DNA of 64,000 nucleotides from Pseudoips prasinana (GCA_951640165.1 OX621242.1:17353501-17417500), one strand, 5' to 3'. Positions 21,834-32,345 are shown, counted from the first letter of the stretch. The notes: generated by a model not told the origin, from the letters alone. Program-made: numbers and translations.

Positions 21834-23240
21834 ATAATTTCAGATGGAGCAATTCGACGGGGAACGCTGACGGCTGACGCTGACGATTTTTTTAGGCAAT
21901 TCGCAGTAATTGCCGCAATCAACAAATACGATGAAGATGCAAAAAAACTCATCTTAGGGGCATATCTACAGGGGCCCGCTTTATCATTTTATAAAAACAT
22001 TTTTTCTCAGTGTGATGCATTTGCTGATCTGCAGAAGAAGATCACCAACGAATTTGACGGGCAAAGCAGTCCACTCGCCGACTTCTTTGAAAGGCGACAA
22101 GGCTACAATGAAGACCCAGTTACCTATTTTTATTCCTTAGATGAACTGGCTGCCAAAGCGGGTACAGCGATTACGGAACGTATATTTATTAACCAATTTC
22201 TTAAAAGCTGCAACTCATTTATTAAAAATAAGGTTGGAATGCAAGTGTTTACCAACAAAAAAGACCTAAAAACATGTCTTAGACAAATTAAAAACCTTTT
22301 TATGACACCAAATCACACGTCATTAAATTTACCCGTAAATATAAGAAGTGTTAGACAAAATACACAAATATCAGTGAGTCGCAGCGAAGTGAATGACGGT
22401 CAACCGGGTCCGCATGGTTACACCGGAGCTGGGGCATCGAGGATCAACCAGCCTACGCCAGGAGCTGTTTATCCCCGAACAGATAATAAAATTGCCCCTT
22501 ATAGTTTTAGCCCAAGAAACGATACAGCAGGGGATACCACCTCTACACCAGACTACGTTCCATACAGACGAGGAGCAACGGAGCGTCAGCCAGCCGTACC
22601 CAAAAGAATAGAGGCATTTAATATGATGGAAGAGACCAGTCAACAGCCACCAGAAAGTGAAATCACTCAGCAGTGTGAGTTTACCCCTTTTATAAATATT
22701 ACGTGTAAAAATATCTCGTTTCTAGCCCTGATTGACACGGGGGCATCAGTGTCTGTTGTCGATAAAAAGATGGCAGAAAAGCTAGGAGAAATGCCGCAGT
22801 TCTCCAATGCACAAATAAAATCAATCAATGGTGCGCAGTTGGAGGTGATAGGGAAAATTAAATTGAACATTTTGATGGAAAATGTTGTGTTTAATCATAG
22901 TTTTTATGTTGTGGATAAGATTTCACAAAATTTTGTCATAGGACAAGATTTCCTTTTTTCTCACAATATTATTTTAGATTTTAAAAAACGTAGACTTTTT
23001 ACTGATAGGATGTCATGTAATTTTATTAAAAAAGAAAAATATGTACTAGAAAATAATTCATCTGATGTACAGTCAGGTAAACAATTTTTTTCACAGAATG
23101 ATTACTTATATTTTTGCCAAAAGACTACAAATACAGATAAACTTCCATGCGAAGTAAGTATGGAAATTGTAGAAAGTAAAGTAAAATTTAATTTAATTAA
23201 TGATCTGCCAAAAACAGCCATGTCCCATTGCAGCCCATAA
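21834..23240 (+). CDS. Gag-protease reading frame of the LTR element
   Basis: The frame is open from just after TAA at 21831-21833 to TAA at 23238-23240, about 468 codons. The first in-frame ATG is only at 22239. Upstream of it the reading ('FFRQFAVIAAINKYDED', 'AYLQGPALSFYKNI') looks like a Ty3/gypsy gag core, so translation must start otherwise or the true start was lost. A tandem 'gctgacg' slip near 21868-21885 sits where the frame opens. Counting from 22239, 'LIDTGAS' at residues 164-170 is the aspartic protease active site and 'VIGQDFL' at 233-239 its second strand. There is no CCHC zinc knuckle between gag and protease. The frame stops before any reverse transcriptase. Confidence 0.72.
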   Translation: MISDGAIRRGTLTADADDFFRQFAVIAAINKYDEDAKKLILGAYLQGPALSFYKNIFSQCDAFADLQKKITNEFDGQSSPLADFFERRQGYNEDPVTYFYSLDELAAKAGTAITERIFINQFLKSCNSFIKNKVGMQVFTNKKDLKTCLRQIKNLFMTPNHTSLNLPVNIRSVRQNTQISVSRSEVNDGQPGPHGYTGAGASRINQPTPGAVYPRTDNKIAPYSFSPRNDTAGDTTSTPDYVPYRRGATERQPAVPKRIEAFNMMEETSQQPPESEITQQCEFTPFINITCKNISFLALIDTGASVSVVDKKMAEKLGEMPQFSNAQIKSINGAQLEVIGKIKLNILMENVVFNHSFYVVDKISQNFVIGQDFLFSHNIILDFKKRRLFTDRMSCNFIKKEKYVLENNSSDVQSGKQFFSQNDYLYFCQKTTNTDKLPCEVSMEIVESKVKFNLINDLPKTAMSHCSP

Positions 23241-24111
23241 AGGTTAATAATATACAAGATACACACAAAAATTTAAATATAAATGTACAAACACTAAAAT
23301 TGAACAAAATTTGTAGACGCAAAGTTCGACATAATTTAGATCGAACCCAGTCCAAACGAAAGTTGCTAGTTTATTACGTTGTCCTAAAAGAGTAACTAGA
23401 GTATGTAACAAACTTTCTCGCCCATATGAAGCGCTATATAAAATAATAAAACGTTTAATAAATTATAATAATTTAATAAAATATATGAGTAATAATAGTG
23501 TATTACTAACCTATTGGAGTCAACATCGTTTAAAGTTTTGTAAAATAAGATTGAGTTGAAGTTAGAACAACTTATGGTTATTATTTAATGTTAAAGTACA
23601 AAATATTAATATATTATTATTGTATTATACCTTAAATTTTCATTTGGTTACTTAGTGATAGTGTCACTTTAGTGGTAAGGTTCCATGGGGACAGGCTGAT
23701 GTCACCGTTTACTTTTAATTTACTTATGTTATGTAATTTGTGTGAGGTGTATGTACTTGATAAAATTGTGCACATCTGCTTATCACTCAGTGATAGAAGT
23801 TTGAATTTTTATGTTATTGCTCTATATAATTGTATATTATAATTGATGCTTCTACTTAAAAGAATGTCACTAATACTATTTAATTGGTTTCATGTATGTT
23901 GTAATACCATTGGAGAGCTATCATGATGGTAGAAGATGACCAGCCTTCGGATCTGCTTGAAGATCCAAAGGAGACAGCAGGATATACGTCCACACAAGGA
24001 AGAATGTATAGATAGGGATTAAATAAATTAACTTTTGTGTCGCGGGCAGGTCAGTAGGAGCTAGGCTTTTCTGGTTATAATTTAGTCTTCCTTTTAGAAC
24101 TTGTTACACAA
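23241..24111 (+). other. Interior of the LTR element, mostly non-coding
   Basis: One stretch near 23375-23560 reads 'RPYEALYKIIKRLIN' before a stop and may be what is left of a downstream gene. The rest is AT-rich and has no frame. Confidence 0.5.
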
Positions 24112-24366
24112 ACACACATACATTTTCTTGTTTTCACTTAGTCTCATGGAGTATCCAAGGTCCATAAATTCAATAAGGAATGGTGGACATCAGACTGGTT
24201 GTCTGATATTGGAGACCTCCTGAACTCCTCACACGAACACACACACACCTTGTCTTGTTTTTACTTGACAAGTCTAGGGAATATCCATGGTGCATAAAAT
24301 TCCATAAGGGATGGTGGAAATCAGACTGGTTGTCTGAAGATGGTGACCTCTGGGTCCTGACACCAC
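24112..24366. repeat. Diverged tandem duplication of about 127 bp
   Basis: Both copies carry 'atcagactggttgtctga', a 'gaatatccatgg'-like block and 'acacacacac'. It lies in the 3' non-coding part of the LTR element. Confidence 0.8.
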
Positions 24367-24689
24367 ACTCTCACACGTAGGCATACGCCCACACATATGC
24401 ATCACCTGTATGCTGTCATCACCACACGTCCACGCATGAGCATACATTGTCTAGCTACACGCCCACACTTCATGAGCATACGCTGCCCTTGCCACAAAAA
24501 CTTGCCTTGAACAATTTTGTGGTGTATCATGGATTATTCGAACACATTGTAGTTAATCATTGCAAGGTGGACGTATATCTAATGATTTCATGTTTCGTTC
24601 TTTGCAATCAAATGACAATGCCAACGTATGACAGGTAGTATTTTTCCTTTTGTCTGTCATTTTCTGCTATAAGACCAAATATGCTCTCC

Positions 24690-24895
24690 ACAGGTTGTCT
24701 ATGCTGATGTCCGATATACTCAGTGTATGGTTGTACCATATATAGGTTGTATTTGATGTCGACAAAACGTGGTATATGGTAACCCCATATAGTACGTTAT
24801 GGTCAATGATGTCAACGAGACCTGTTATGACACTCCCATATATTGTATTATCTGTGACATAATGAAAATTAATTTATGACCCTTCCATATTTGGT
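24690..24895. repeat. Degenerate tandem repeats of about 55-65 bp
   Basis: Repeated 'ccatata', 'gttatg' or 'gtatat' and 'gatgtc' blocks recur four times before the 3' LTR. No coding content. Confidence 0.5.
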
Positions 24896-25264
24896 ATTAT
24901 TTTTGAAAGTGTCAAACATGGTTGACAGTAGGCATAAATACGAATAGGAGCAAAGAGTATAAATAGAATTAATCAAAAACTTATTAATAAGACCTTTGTA
25001 ACATTTTTGGCTTAGAATCACAGATGATGTGTGGAAAGTTTTTTTGGAGGTTTTGCTTCCACAAGGCACTTTCAATAGTTATCCATTATATGAGGATAAA
25101 ATTGAAACTGCCGGTCTAGTCGTAAAGGCCGTCATGCATTGTAATTATCCCTCCACTAGGTAGGTAAAAATAAGCTAGTATAATGTTGTAAAGGGTTCTT
25201 TCGGAGAAAAAAATATTCATTCTAATAATAGAATTAACAATTTTTTTAAGAGAGACGGGGAAGA

Positions 25265-25512
25265 TGTGACGACCTTCTTGGTTGTCACCTTCGTTCGTCC
25301 AAACATTTAAAAAGATATAATTAAAAAAGAACGCGTTTGAAAATATTTCAAACGAAAAGAACAGTAATAGAGTCTACGAAAGAGCTCTACACAAGCCCTG
25401 TTACCTATCATAGTAAAATTGAAGAAAATATAGAATTATTTCTCGACTTCAAGTGTATTACTTATTATATCAAAAAGATCCTGAAGACGATCTGAAGCTG
25501 CAGAACGTCATA
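25265..25512 (+). repeat. 3' LTR
   Basis: Near-identical to 21500-21747. Its outer end runs straight into the left end of a palindromic MITE copy (25513). Confidence 0.88.
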
Positions 25513-25620
25513 TCACGACGCCAGCACATCAAGCTGTCAAATTTCCCCAATTAAAAGTGAACCTTATGCTTATGTGATAAAGTTGAAAATCTATAAAAGA
25601 AATTTGACAGATTTGGGCAG
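25513..25620 (+). mobile_element. Palindromic MITE, copy 2, right end missing
   Basis: Starts 'cacgacgccagcacatcaag', keeps 'gtgaaccttatgcttatgtg' and 'aaatttgacagatttgg', then breaks off before the right terminal repeat. The LTR element is inserted at its left edge. Confidence 0.8.
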
Positions 25621-26012
25621 TACAAGGTATCGATTTATTATATAAAAAAAGGTTCGGAGAAAATTGGTAATAGCTACTTTAATTTGTTACTTCATTTAAC
25701 AAAAAATGTTTCTTATTACAGATATTTTACACTAAGGTAATTAAGTAAAGTTTACATTGAATCTAGCCATTGGGAACAGACAATGTACATCACCAAACAG
25801 AAACAAGTTATACTCGCCACTAGTAGTTATCGAAAACAAATACAAGGGGTTCTACACCCATACCGTGAACCATTAAATATTACTTAAAATACTCACAACT
25901 TTATATTTAATTCAAATTGAGAACAATATTTTGTACGTTTTTCGTACTGAGCTGCTGTCATAATCTAGATCTCGGATGCCCTAGTCGATGAAGGTTCATG
26001 CGATTACGTAGG
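25621..26012. other. No gene seen
   Basis: AT-rich unassigned DNA between two MITE copies. Confidence 0.45.
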
Positions 26013-26108
26013 TACATACGCCAGCACATCAAGCTACTTATGTGATAAAGTTGAAAATCTATATAAGAAATTTGACAGATTGGGTAGCTGGATGTGCTGG
26101 CGTCTGTA
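26013..26108. mobile_element. Palindromic MITE, copy 3, internally deleted
   Basis: Both termini are kept ('tacatacgccagcacatcaa' and 'gctggatgtgctggcgtctg' plus TA). The left inner arm is deleted, leaving 96 bases. Confidence 0.85.
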
Positions 26109-26429
26109 TCTACCTACATGTTATTTAAGTAAGCAAAAAAAATTTGGAGATATAATTTTATTTTATCGTTCAATTGATCCAATTTCTTTATTAGATGAAT
26201 CACTTTTCATTGGCATCCTTAGACTAAGCCGAGTTCAATCGCAAATAATTTGGTGCTGGGCTCCTATTCCTCCAGGCTTAGAGTCGAGTCAAAAATATTT
26301 GTCTAGTAGAACGGCAGTATTCCCGACAAATCGAGCAATAATGACCGACATTTTTCTTAATGTCAAAAGTAACCCGGCTTGTACTAGACGAAGCTGGCAA
26401 GCCAGGAAAATAGATGCGTGTTTGGTAGC
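26109..26429. other. Unassigned, partly open
   Basis: A frame runs through from 26080 but its composition changes abruptly at about 26430 and nothing in it is recognisable. It may be the 5' flank of the next LINE fragment. Confidence 0.4.
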
Positions 26430-26815
26430 TAATGCCATCGCGAGAGAATATGTGGCGCCCGGCTGGCTTCTCCCCGATTGGGCGTCGCCTCTGGGACGGC
26501 TGGCGTCTGGGGGAGGGAACGAGTTGAGTTCTTTACCTCCGAGTGCCAGCGGTCCCGGGAAGGGTAACCTGCTATAGCTCAGGTAACACGCTTGTGCGTA
26601 CTGGGGAGGGGGGGGGGCATTCCAGCCCCTCCCCTCCCCGGGTGACAGTCTCGCGGACGCTCAGTGCACAACGGGGGTGTGGCGAGATGGTTCACGGTGC
26701 CCAGAGCCCCCGCTACAGGCACTGTGATGCTGGCTACCGTGGTGGTTTTAGTGGTTCGGGCCCCACACCACGTGCGACTAGAGCATTTCCGCCACGTAAA
26801 AAAAAAAAAAAAAGA
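26430..26815 (+). mobile_element. GC-rich LINE 3' end, probably R1 clade
   Basis: GC-rich, with a G/C-homopolymer stretch ('ggggaggggggggggcattc') and 'gccccgctacaggc'-like untranslated sequence, ending in a 17-base A run at about 26798-26813. Composition and style match the R1-clade 3' regions at 28105-28440 but the sequence differs, so it is another family. It abuts the SINE directly upstream of its B-box. No flanking duplication was found. Confidence 0.6.
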
Positions 26816-26975
26816 AAGGTCGGGGGTTCGACCCACCCAGAACGGATATTTGCCCTGAGCTTGGGTATAATTATCTATATAAGTATGTATATATATAGTT
26901 ATGTGGTTTTCATAGTACACGCTCTGCTTAGTTTGGGATCAGATGGCCGTGTGTGAATAAAGTCCCAGGATATAA
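26816..26975 (+). mobile_element. SINE (main family), 5' truncated by a LINE junction
   Basis: Begins at 'aaggtcgggggttcgaccca', continues 'ttgggtataattatctatat' and 'tttgggatcagatggccgtg', ends 'gtcccaggatataatt'. Confidence 0.85.
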
Positions 26976-27243
26976 TTAGAGGAAACCGTCAACCGGATCA
27001 TAATTCCCAACGGACTGATCACTTATCTCGTTGGATTATTAGGGACTTAAGAGTATATCTTGTTTGATGCTCGTATAATACTCTCGTACTTATAAGCATT
27101 TAGCAGATGGAATCTCTGTTTAGTAAAGCTAGGAAAACCAAAATTCTACACTCCTAGTATTATTGCATATTAAGCAGTTGGTCTCGGTATAAGCCGTTGG
27201 ACAACAGTCGTTAAGCTACACGGCTTGAACAGCTCTGACACTA
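26976..27243. other. No gene seen
   Basis: Short unassigned stretch before the R1-clade insertion. Confidence 0.45.
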
Positions 27244-27257
27244 GGGTAACTGCCTGT
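27244..27257. repeat. Target-site duplication, left copy
   Basis: 'gggtaactgcctgt', repeated exactly at 28441-28454, directly after the poly(A) tail of the inserted LINE. Confidence 0.95.
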
Positions 27258-28440
27258 CCCGAGTGCGCCGGGTAACCGGTGCTTTACACCGGCTTTTGCC
27301 GAACCTCGGGGGTCCCAGGGAAGAAGTTCGCCGCCTCTACGGAGGTGTCGTGTGATCCATGGTCCTTTATGGGGCGCCCGTCTGGTCTGAACGCCTGACG
27401 GGCGCCTCCCGCTGCAGGGCTATTTTGAATAGCCTGCAGCGTGTGGTGGCCATACGGATCGCACGAGGATACCGGACGGTATCCTTTGAGGCGGCGACAC
27501 TCCTGGCGCGCTTCCCGCCGTTTGATCTCCTGGCGGCAGTTGACGCGACGGTTTACACCGAGATCCGCGTCCGCCGGGAGAGCGGTGAGACGCCAGAGCA
27601 GACGCTCATTGCCTATAGGCGGGATGCACACCGACGCGTACTAACACAGTGGCGCGCACGGCTGGAGTTGCCCCTGAACGCGCGCCAACGTGGCGTCGGT
27701 GCTATCCTGCCTCACCTCGAGGCCTGGGTGGGAAGGAAGGGCGGTTACGTCACCTACAGACTGACACAGATATTCACCGGACACGGGTGTATCTGTACCG
27801 GGTCGGCCGGGAAGCGACGACACATTGTCAGCATACGCTGGAGGAGTGCCCGGCCTGGGAGGCCGAGTGACGAGTCCTGGTCGCTGAGATCGGACGGGAT
27901 CTTTCGCCGCCAGCAGTCGTGTATGCGATGCTGGCTGGCGACTCCACCAAATGGGACGCCGTGGTCTCCTTCTGTGAGGCAGTTTTGCTGCAGAAGGAGG
28001 CCGCCGAACGGGATCGGGAACGAGCCGATCCCGCTCGTAGGCGGAGGAGGCGTCGGGGTGGCGGCGGCAGCCGTTAGCCCAACTCCCCTCGGGGCTGCGG
28101 TGGCAGTATGAGAAGTGTCGTCAACTGCCGCCACGTGCAAGCAGCCCCGGGAAGACAGCGAACTGTTTGTGGCACAGTCGCTGTGCTGTACTGGCAGGAG
28201 TCGGCAAATGGGGAGGGCAACCCGCAGTCCTCCCCGGGTGCGTGTCCCGACCATCTGGGACACGGCGCAAAAGGGGGGCACCGGAGCAGCATACCCGCGT
28301 TCCCGGGGCTCCCCCTATCAGGCGCCAGAAGAAGTCCACGGCAGGTTAGGTTTAGTCGGTGCGAGTCCGACATACCCACCCGCAGACACTTTTTGCGGGT
28401 GGCATGCGTAGGCATTCCCCCTGCCTTATCAAAAAAAAAA
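27258..28440 (+). mobile_element. 5'-truncated R1-clade LINE with 14-bp target duplication
   Basis: 1.18 kb: the last third of a reverse transcriptase ORF, a GC-rich 3' untranslated region (28078-28430) and a 10-base A tail. The exact 14-bp duplication on both sides shows one clean target-primed insertion. The same 3' region occurs at 9539-9835 and 62605-62800. Confidence 0.92.
27290..28077 (+). pseudogene. R1-clade ORF2 C-terminal part, broken
   Basis: Reads 'LPNLGGPREEVRRLYGG', then a TGA stop, then 'MVLYGAPVW' and a frame to about 27785. There a deletion in the 'GHGC' zinc-knuckle region shifts the frame. The new frame gives 'YLYRVGREATTHCQHTLEE' and 'CPAW', a TGA at 27868-27870, then 'RVLVAEIGRDLSPPAVV' and 'FCEAVLLQKEAAERDRE', ending in an arginine-rich tail at TAG 28075-28077. 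The order (palm end, thumb, truncated CCHC motif, EAAERDRE tail) is that of R1/TRAS-type elements. Two stops, one frameshift and loss of part of the knuckle make it inactive. Confidence 0.88.
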
Positions 28441-28454
28441 GGGTAACTGCCTGT
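28441..28454. repeat. Target-site duplication, right copy
   Basis: Second copy of 'gggtaactgcctgt'. Confidence 0.95.
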
Positions 28455-29058
28455 ACGATAAATAAAGTATTATCATATTCTAAGTCATTATTTTATTTTC
28501 ACATTGTATTTACAATGTGCTATCAAATTATTAAACAATTTAGTACCTATAGATGTATAAACGGTTTTTAACCGACTTCTAAAGAGCGAAGTTATTGAAT
28601 CGACCTTATGTTTATATTTTGTATGTAGGTATATAACACGATTTATCCTTTATTTTGAAACCGATTTTGTTGTTTTTGATAAAAAAATTCTTTGCGAATG
28701 GTCTGATATACATTTTCTTCCCAGAAAAGTTGAAGTAACCATTGTTGTCAAGTATCTCGTTTTAACAAGAACATACTTACAATTTTAAATTTCTAGGTCA
28801 CCCATGTCATTTACTTATCTGTACAAATATCAGGCGCATATATTTACTTTATGTATATTATTCCAATTAAGAAACATGACTTCTAAGCAAGCAGTGTATC
28901 GATGATCGTAAAATCAATATTTTATTGGTCTTCCTGTTTCAAACGCTCTTAAGTTGTGACCCTATACTTATAAGCAAATAGATTTATTATTAAAGTATGA
29001 AGAAACATAATCATAATAATGGATCTGTGTGGTCATAGCAGCGGGTGAGAAAGCGTGG
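28455..29058. other. No gene seen
   Basis: AT-rich unassigned DNA. Confidence 0.45.
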
Positions 29059-29169
29059 TACAGACGCCAGCAGATCAAGCTAGCCCTATCTGTCAAATTC
29101 CCCCAATTGAAATTGAAGATCGAGACAGAAATTTGTAGATCAGGGTAGCTGGATGTGCTGGCGTCTGTA
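29059..29169. mobile_element. Palindromic MITE, copy 4, shortened
   Basis: 'tacagacgccagcagatcaa' to 'gctggatgtgctggcgtctg' plus TA. About 30 internal bases are missing relative to copy 1. Confidence 0.88.
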
Positions 29170-29819
29170 CATATTGCCATAAGAATTTTGACAATTTTGT
29201 GGTATTCTTGAGGAAAATACTGTAAGTGCCCGCTACCTATTGTGGTACCGAGCACTTACAGTGCGTAATTGTAGAGTGAAAACGACAGTTCACAAAATGA
29301 TTTATTATTTTTATTATCTTTTTAGATTGGTTTCAGTTCAATCAAGCGGCCTAGGCGACGAAGCGGCTTTTTAAATGAAAATCTAAAGTTGGGTTGTAAT
29401 AAGTATTCTTATATATCTCTTATTAAAACCCACCAAAATGTCGCATTGCTTCGTATTCTAAACGTTTAGATAAAGTTAGTTCTTAAGCCAAATTCCAATT
29501 GTATGAACTTGGCAGACAATACCTTTGTAAACATCTTCTACCATCACGACATGGAACAGCCTAAACTCTTCGATGGTATTGACTTTGAGTATTGATTAAT
29601 TGCAAAACCAGCCAAATATTTAGGTATATTTTATTAAGTGATTTTCTACCTCTAGATATACCTATGTTAGTGGATATACATACATACTACTATTTTTACC
29701 TATGTATGTCGGTAAACTTATTTCAATAGTATCTTCATTCCCTCGTTAATCTAGAGCAATGACAATTATAAATATTCATTTCCCGTGTCAAACTAAAAAG
29801 TGTTTAGGAGATTACTAGC
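29170..29819. other. No gene seen
   Basis: Unassigned DNA. It includes a 10-bp-arm inverted repeat at 29220-29261 ('ctgtaagtgc' / 'gcacttacag'). Confidence 0.45.
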
Positions 29820-30030
29820 ACAAATCATTATAAGTAGCAGACCGGAGTAAAGCCTCGAGCTGTTGGTCCTACGCCTGACCTCTTTTTTGTCAGGTTGATT
29901 TTCCCGTATTATGGGATTATTAAAATGAGAGGACAGACAATAGGATTTTTGCTTACGTTTATGTTTAGTATGTCCTGCAAATGGGAATTAATCGTTAAGA
30001 CAATTTTCCATAGCCGCCATTTGGCCTGGA
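29820..30030 (+). mobile_element. Fragment of a SINE type also seen at 47038
   Basis: 'gctgttggtcctacgcctga' and 'cctcttttttgtcagg' correspond to the 'acctgacctctttccggtcg' body of the 47-kb copy. It is strongly diverged and lacks a head. Confidence 0.5.
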
Positions 30031-30043
30031 GGATTATCACACC

Positions 30044-30206
30044 AATATTATAAAGGCGAAAGTATTTGAGCGTGTATGTTTGTTACTTTTTCACGCAAAA
30101 ACTACCGAACGGATTTTGATGAAACTTTGTATTAATATAGTTATATAACACATAGGCTATAATGTATAAAGTTTAACACGAATGAAACCGCGGGGCGCAG
30201 CTAGTT
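30044..30206 (-). repeat. RTE-like repeat fragment, copy 3
   Basis: On the minus strand it begins 'actagctgcgccccgcgg' and ends 'cctttataatattgg'. The middle has the usual 'aatccgttcggtagtt' type block. Confidence 0.6.
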
Positions 30207-30785
30207 GTTTATATTTACATTATTTTTAATATTGTCGACCTATTAAACCAGTAGTATTTACCCAACGAATAAAAATCACCACTATTACACATGCGCAATA
30301 AATTAATGACTATCAATATAATACCAAGCTCTGCAATTTAGTAGATAATGGGTGTGAGCAAACTTGTTAACGCTAATTTAATGAATACAATTTAGTCTGC
30401 CATATATCATATTTAATATAAAAAATATACGGCAAAAACTTTTTTGAAATGCTATCATGCAAATAAGGCTTAATTGGGCTATCATCCAAAATATAATTAT
30501 GCTTAATTTATTGGTTACACTTAATTAATAGACATTGTTGTCGGAACCAAAAATACATAAGACATTCATCAATGTCATTCCTTCCTAATGTTTTTAAACA
30601 ATTCTTAATAATTTAATATTAAAATTGTGTGTTGTATGTTAATATAATATTGATTTGATTATATTCGTATTATTTTACAACTAATTGTAGGTGTAGTTTT
30701 GTTCCTTATGACCCTTTTGATATAAATTATGTATTGGCCATGACCGGATCGTCAAGATCTTAAGTTTATGTAAATACACCTGTAT

Positions 30786-30873
30786 TACGAGAATGTCAAT
30801 TATTGTTGGTGATTTCACCCAACTTTGACCTCAAAGTTGGGTGAAATCACCAACAATAATTGACATTCTCGTA
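30786..30873. repeat. Perfect palindrome, 43-bp arms, 2-base loop
   Basis: The left arm starts 'tacgagaatgtcaattattg' and the right arm ends 'caataattgacattctcgta'. I compared all 43 positions and found no mismatch, with only CC between the arms. It could extrude as a cruciform. It has no terminal features of the MITEs described here and its immediate flanks do not form a visible duplication. Confidence 0.95.
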
Positions 30874-30961
30874 TTTCAATCAATTTTACTTTTACTTTCG
30901 TTTTATTAAGGATATCTGAAGGTCAGTGCCAACAAAAAATATTAACTGTATACTTCAAGTA

Positions 30962-31000
30962 AAATGCGGAGGTTCACCGGAATGTTGAACCTCCGCATTT
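30962..31000. repeat. Perfect short palindrome
   Basis: Arms 'aaatgcggaggttca' and 'tgaacctccgcattt' (15 bp), 9-base loop, about 90 bases after the 43-bp palindrome. Confidence 0.9.
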
Positions 31001-31689
31001 CTTGACCAAAGGAATATAATGTTTTATAGTGTCACCATGAAATAAAAAATGCCCAGATTACAGCTATTCTAGAACTGCAAAGTCATTTTCACTTTATTTT
31101 ACCTTTTAAAACGTGGGAAAAAAAATAAGCCAAATTTCGACTACGGCCACCAATCACAAAGAGACTAGCCAGCTACTATTATAGTGTTCAAATGTGTGCG
31201 GAAACCCAAGTGTACTCTCGATTCCTTCGCACGGCATTACTAGGTGACAAATCAAGCGCAGGCCCGACAGATTTACGTGATTTCCTAGTCAGGGGGGTAT
31301 AATACCGCCAACTACACTGCAGGCTAGTACTAGGTATTTCTTTTATCGGAATGATCTGAACAACACTCTTTGGTTTAAACTGTGAATTGAAGTCAAGACC
31401 TCTTTATGGCCCTAGACAATTGGTCTGCGGTTTGGTATTGTATTGTGTTTGATAGTGATTTTATTTAATTACGAATAAAAAATATGAACGCGATGTCAAC
31501 TTGAAAATATTTATTTTACCATTATGTGGAATATACAACGTCAGTCTTGCAATGGACCGAACTGAGGTACTAAAGATAGTAATGATGAGATGTTGTACCA
31601 TACTTTGGTTTGTATATTATGTATTGACGCAGTTTTATTTTAATAATTTAATTGAGAAAATAAAATCCAATACTAATAATATATTTATT
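31001..31689. other. No gene seen
   Basis: Unassigned DNA. The frame starting 31501 is short, AT-rich and unlike any known protein. Confidence 0.45.
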
Positions 31690-31818
31690 AATATCTAATG
31701 TTGTGATGTAACTCTTTGCATGCCGCTGTGTCAGCGAAACATGTTGATCTATGTAATTTTAACAGCCTTGTACCGTGTTTCTGGCAAATAAATATAGTCT
31801 ATTCTATTATTCTATTTA
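31690..31818 (+). mobile_element. LINE 3' tail fragment
   Basis: 'gccgctgtgtcagcgaaaca' then 'ggcaaataaatatagtctat' and repeated 'tattcta' at the end, the pattern of a LINE with a short-repeat tail. No coding part. Confidence 0.5.
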
Positions 31819-32189
31819 TTTTGGGTCTAAATCCAGTTTAATTCATATATTTCTATTTTTTTTTGTTAACTTTATCAAATATGTATTTATTTAATTATAC
31901 ACCAGTGGGTACATTATATCCTATATTATATTACAATAATATAGGAACTTAACATCTTATACAAAAATAGCGTGTCCCCCAATGAGATGGTAAACAAATA
32001 TAATTAAATATTTAATGGTCCCGTATTTAATTATTTGAATTATTTATAGTGAACACAAATATCCAATCCATATTTGTACAGAAATATAATATAATGCTCA
32101 ATTTATTCAAACAATAATCGTTTATTAAAGTCTTAATTATCTTATTTAGATCCTCATCCTCAAAAAAATTACGTACCTTGACAGCACAT
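31819..32189. other. No gene seen
   Basis: AT-rich unassigned DNA. Confidence 0.4.
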
Positions 32190-32345
32190 GTGGCGCAGCG
32201 GTTATACCAGTCGCCGACTGCGTGTCCCGATTTCGATTCCCGCAAAGTACAACTATTTGTGTACCCCATAAATATTTGTTCTGAGTCTGGATGTACTTCG
32301 CGTCCGTCAATTATACGTTTGTAAAGTAGTACTCCGAGACACAGG
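32190..32345 (+). mobile_element. SINE of the second tRNA-derived type
   Basis: Head 'gtggcgcagcggttatacca', B-box region 'cgatttcgattcccgcaaag', body 'ttctgagtctggatgtactt' and 'cgtccgtcaattatacg'. Same type as the SINE at 9485. Confidence 0.75.

Larger units (their letters stand above)
21500..25512 (+). mobile_element. Young LTR retrotransposon carrying only gag and protease
   Basis: 248-bp LTRs at 21500-21747 and 25265-25512 differ, by eye, at two bases only (an A-run near 21550). The interior is about 3.5 kb. It holds one long frame (21834-23240) with gag-like and retropepsin sequence, a short coding-like leftover near 23340-23560, and then about 1.7 kb of non-coding sequence with tandem repeats. 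No reverse transcriptase, RNase H or integrase motif is found. A candidate primer-binding site 'tggtgctggcgcc' follows the 5' LTR. The near identity of the LTRs implies recent insertion, so the enzyme set was probably supplied in trans. A clear target duplication is not seen. Confidence 0.85.

Noticed and set aside
27754..28446. Several long overlapping frames on both strands in GC-rich DNA
   Set aside because: They are shadows of the R1-clade coding end and its 3' untranslated region; the same DNA gives similar frames at 9438-9920 and 62415-62815.
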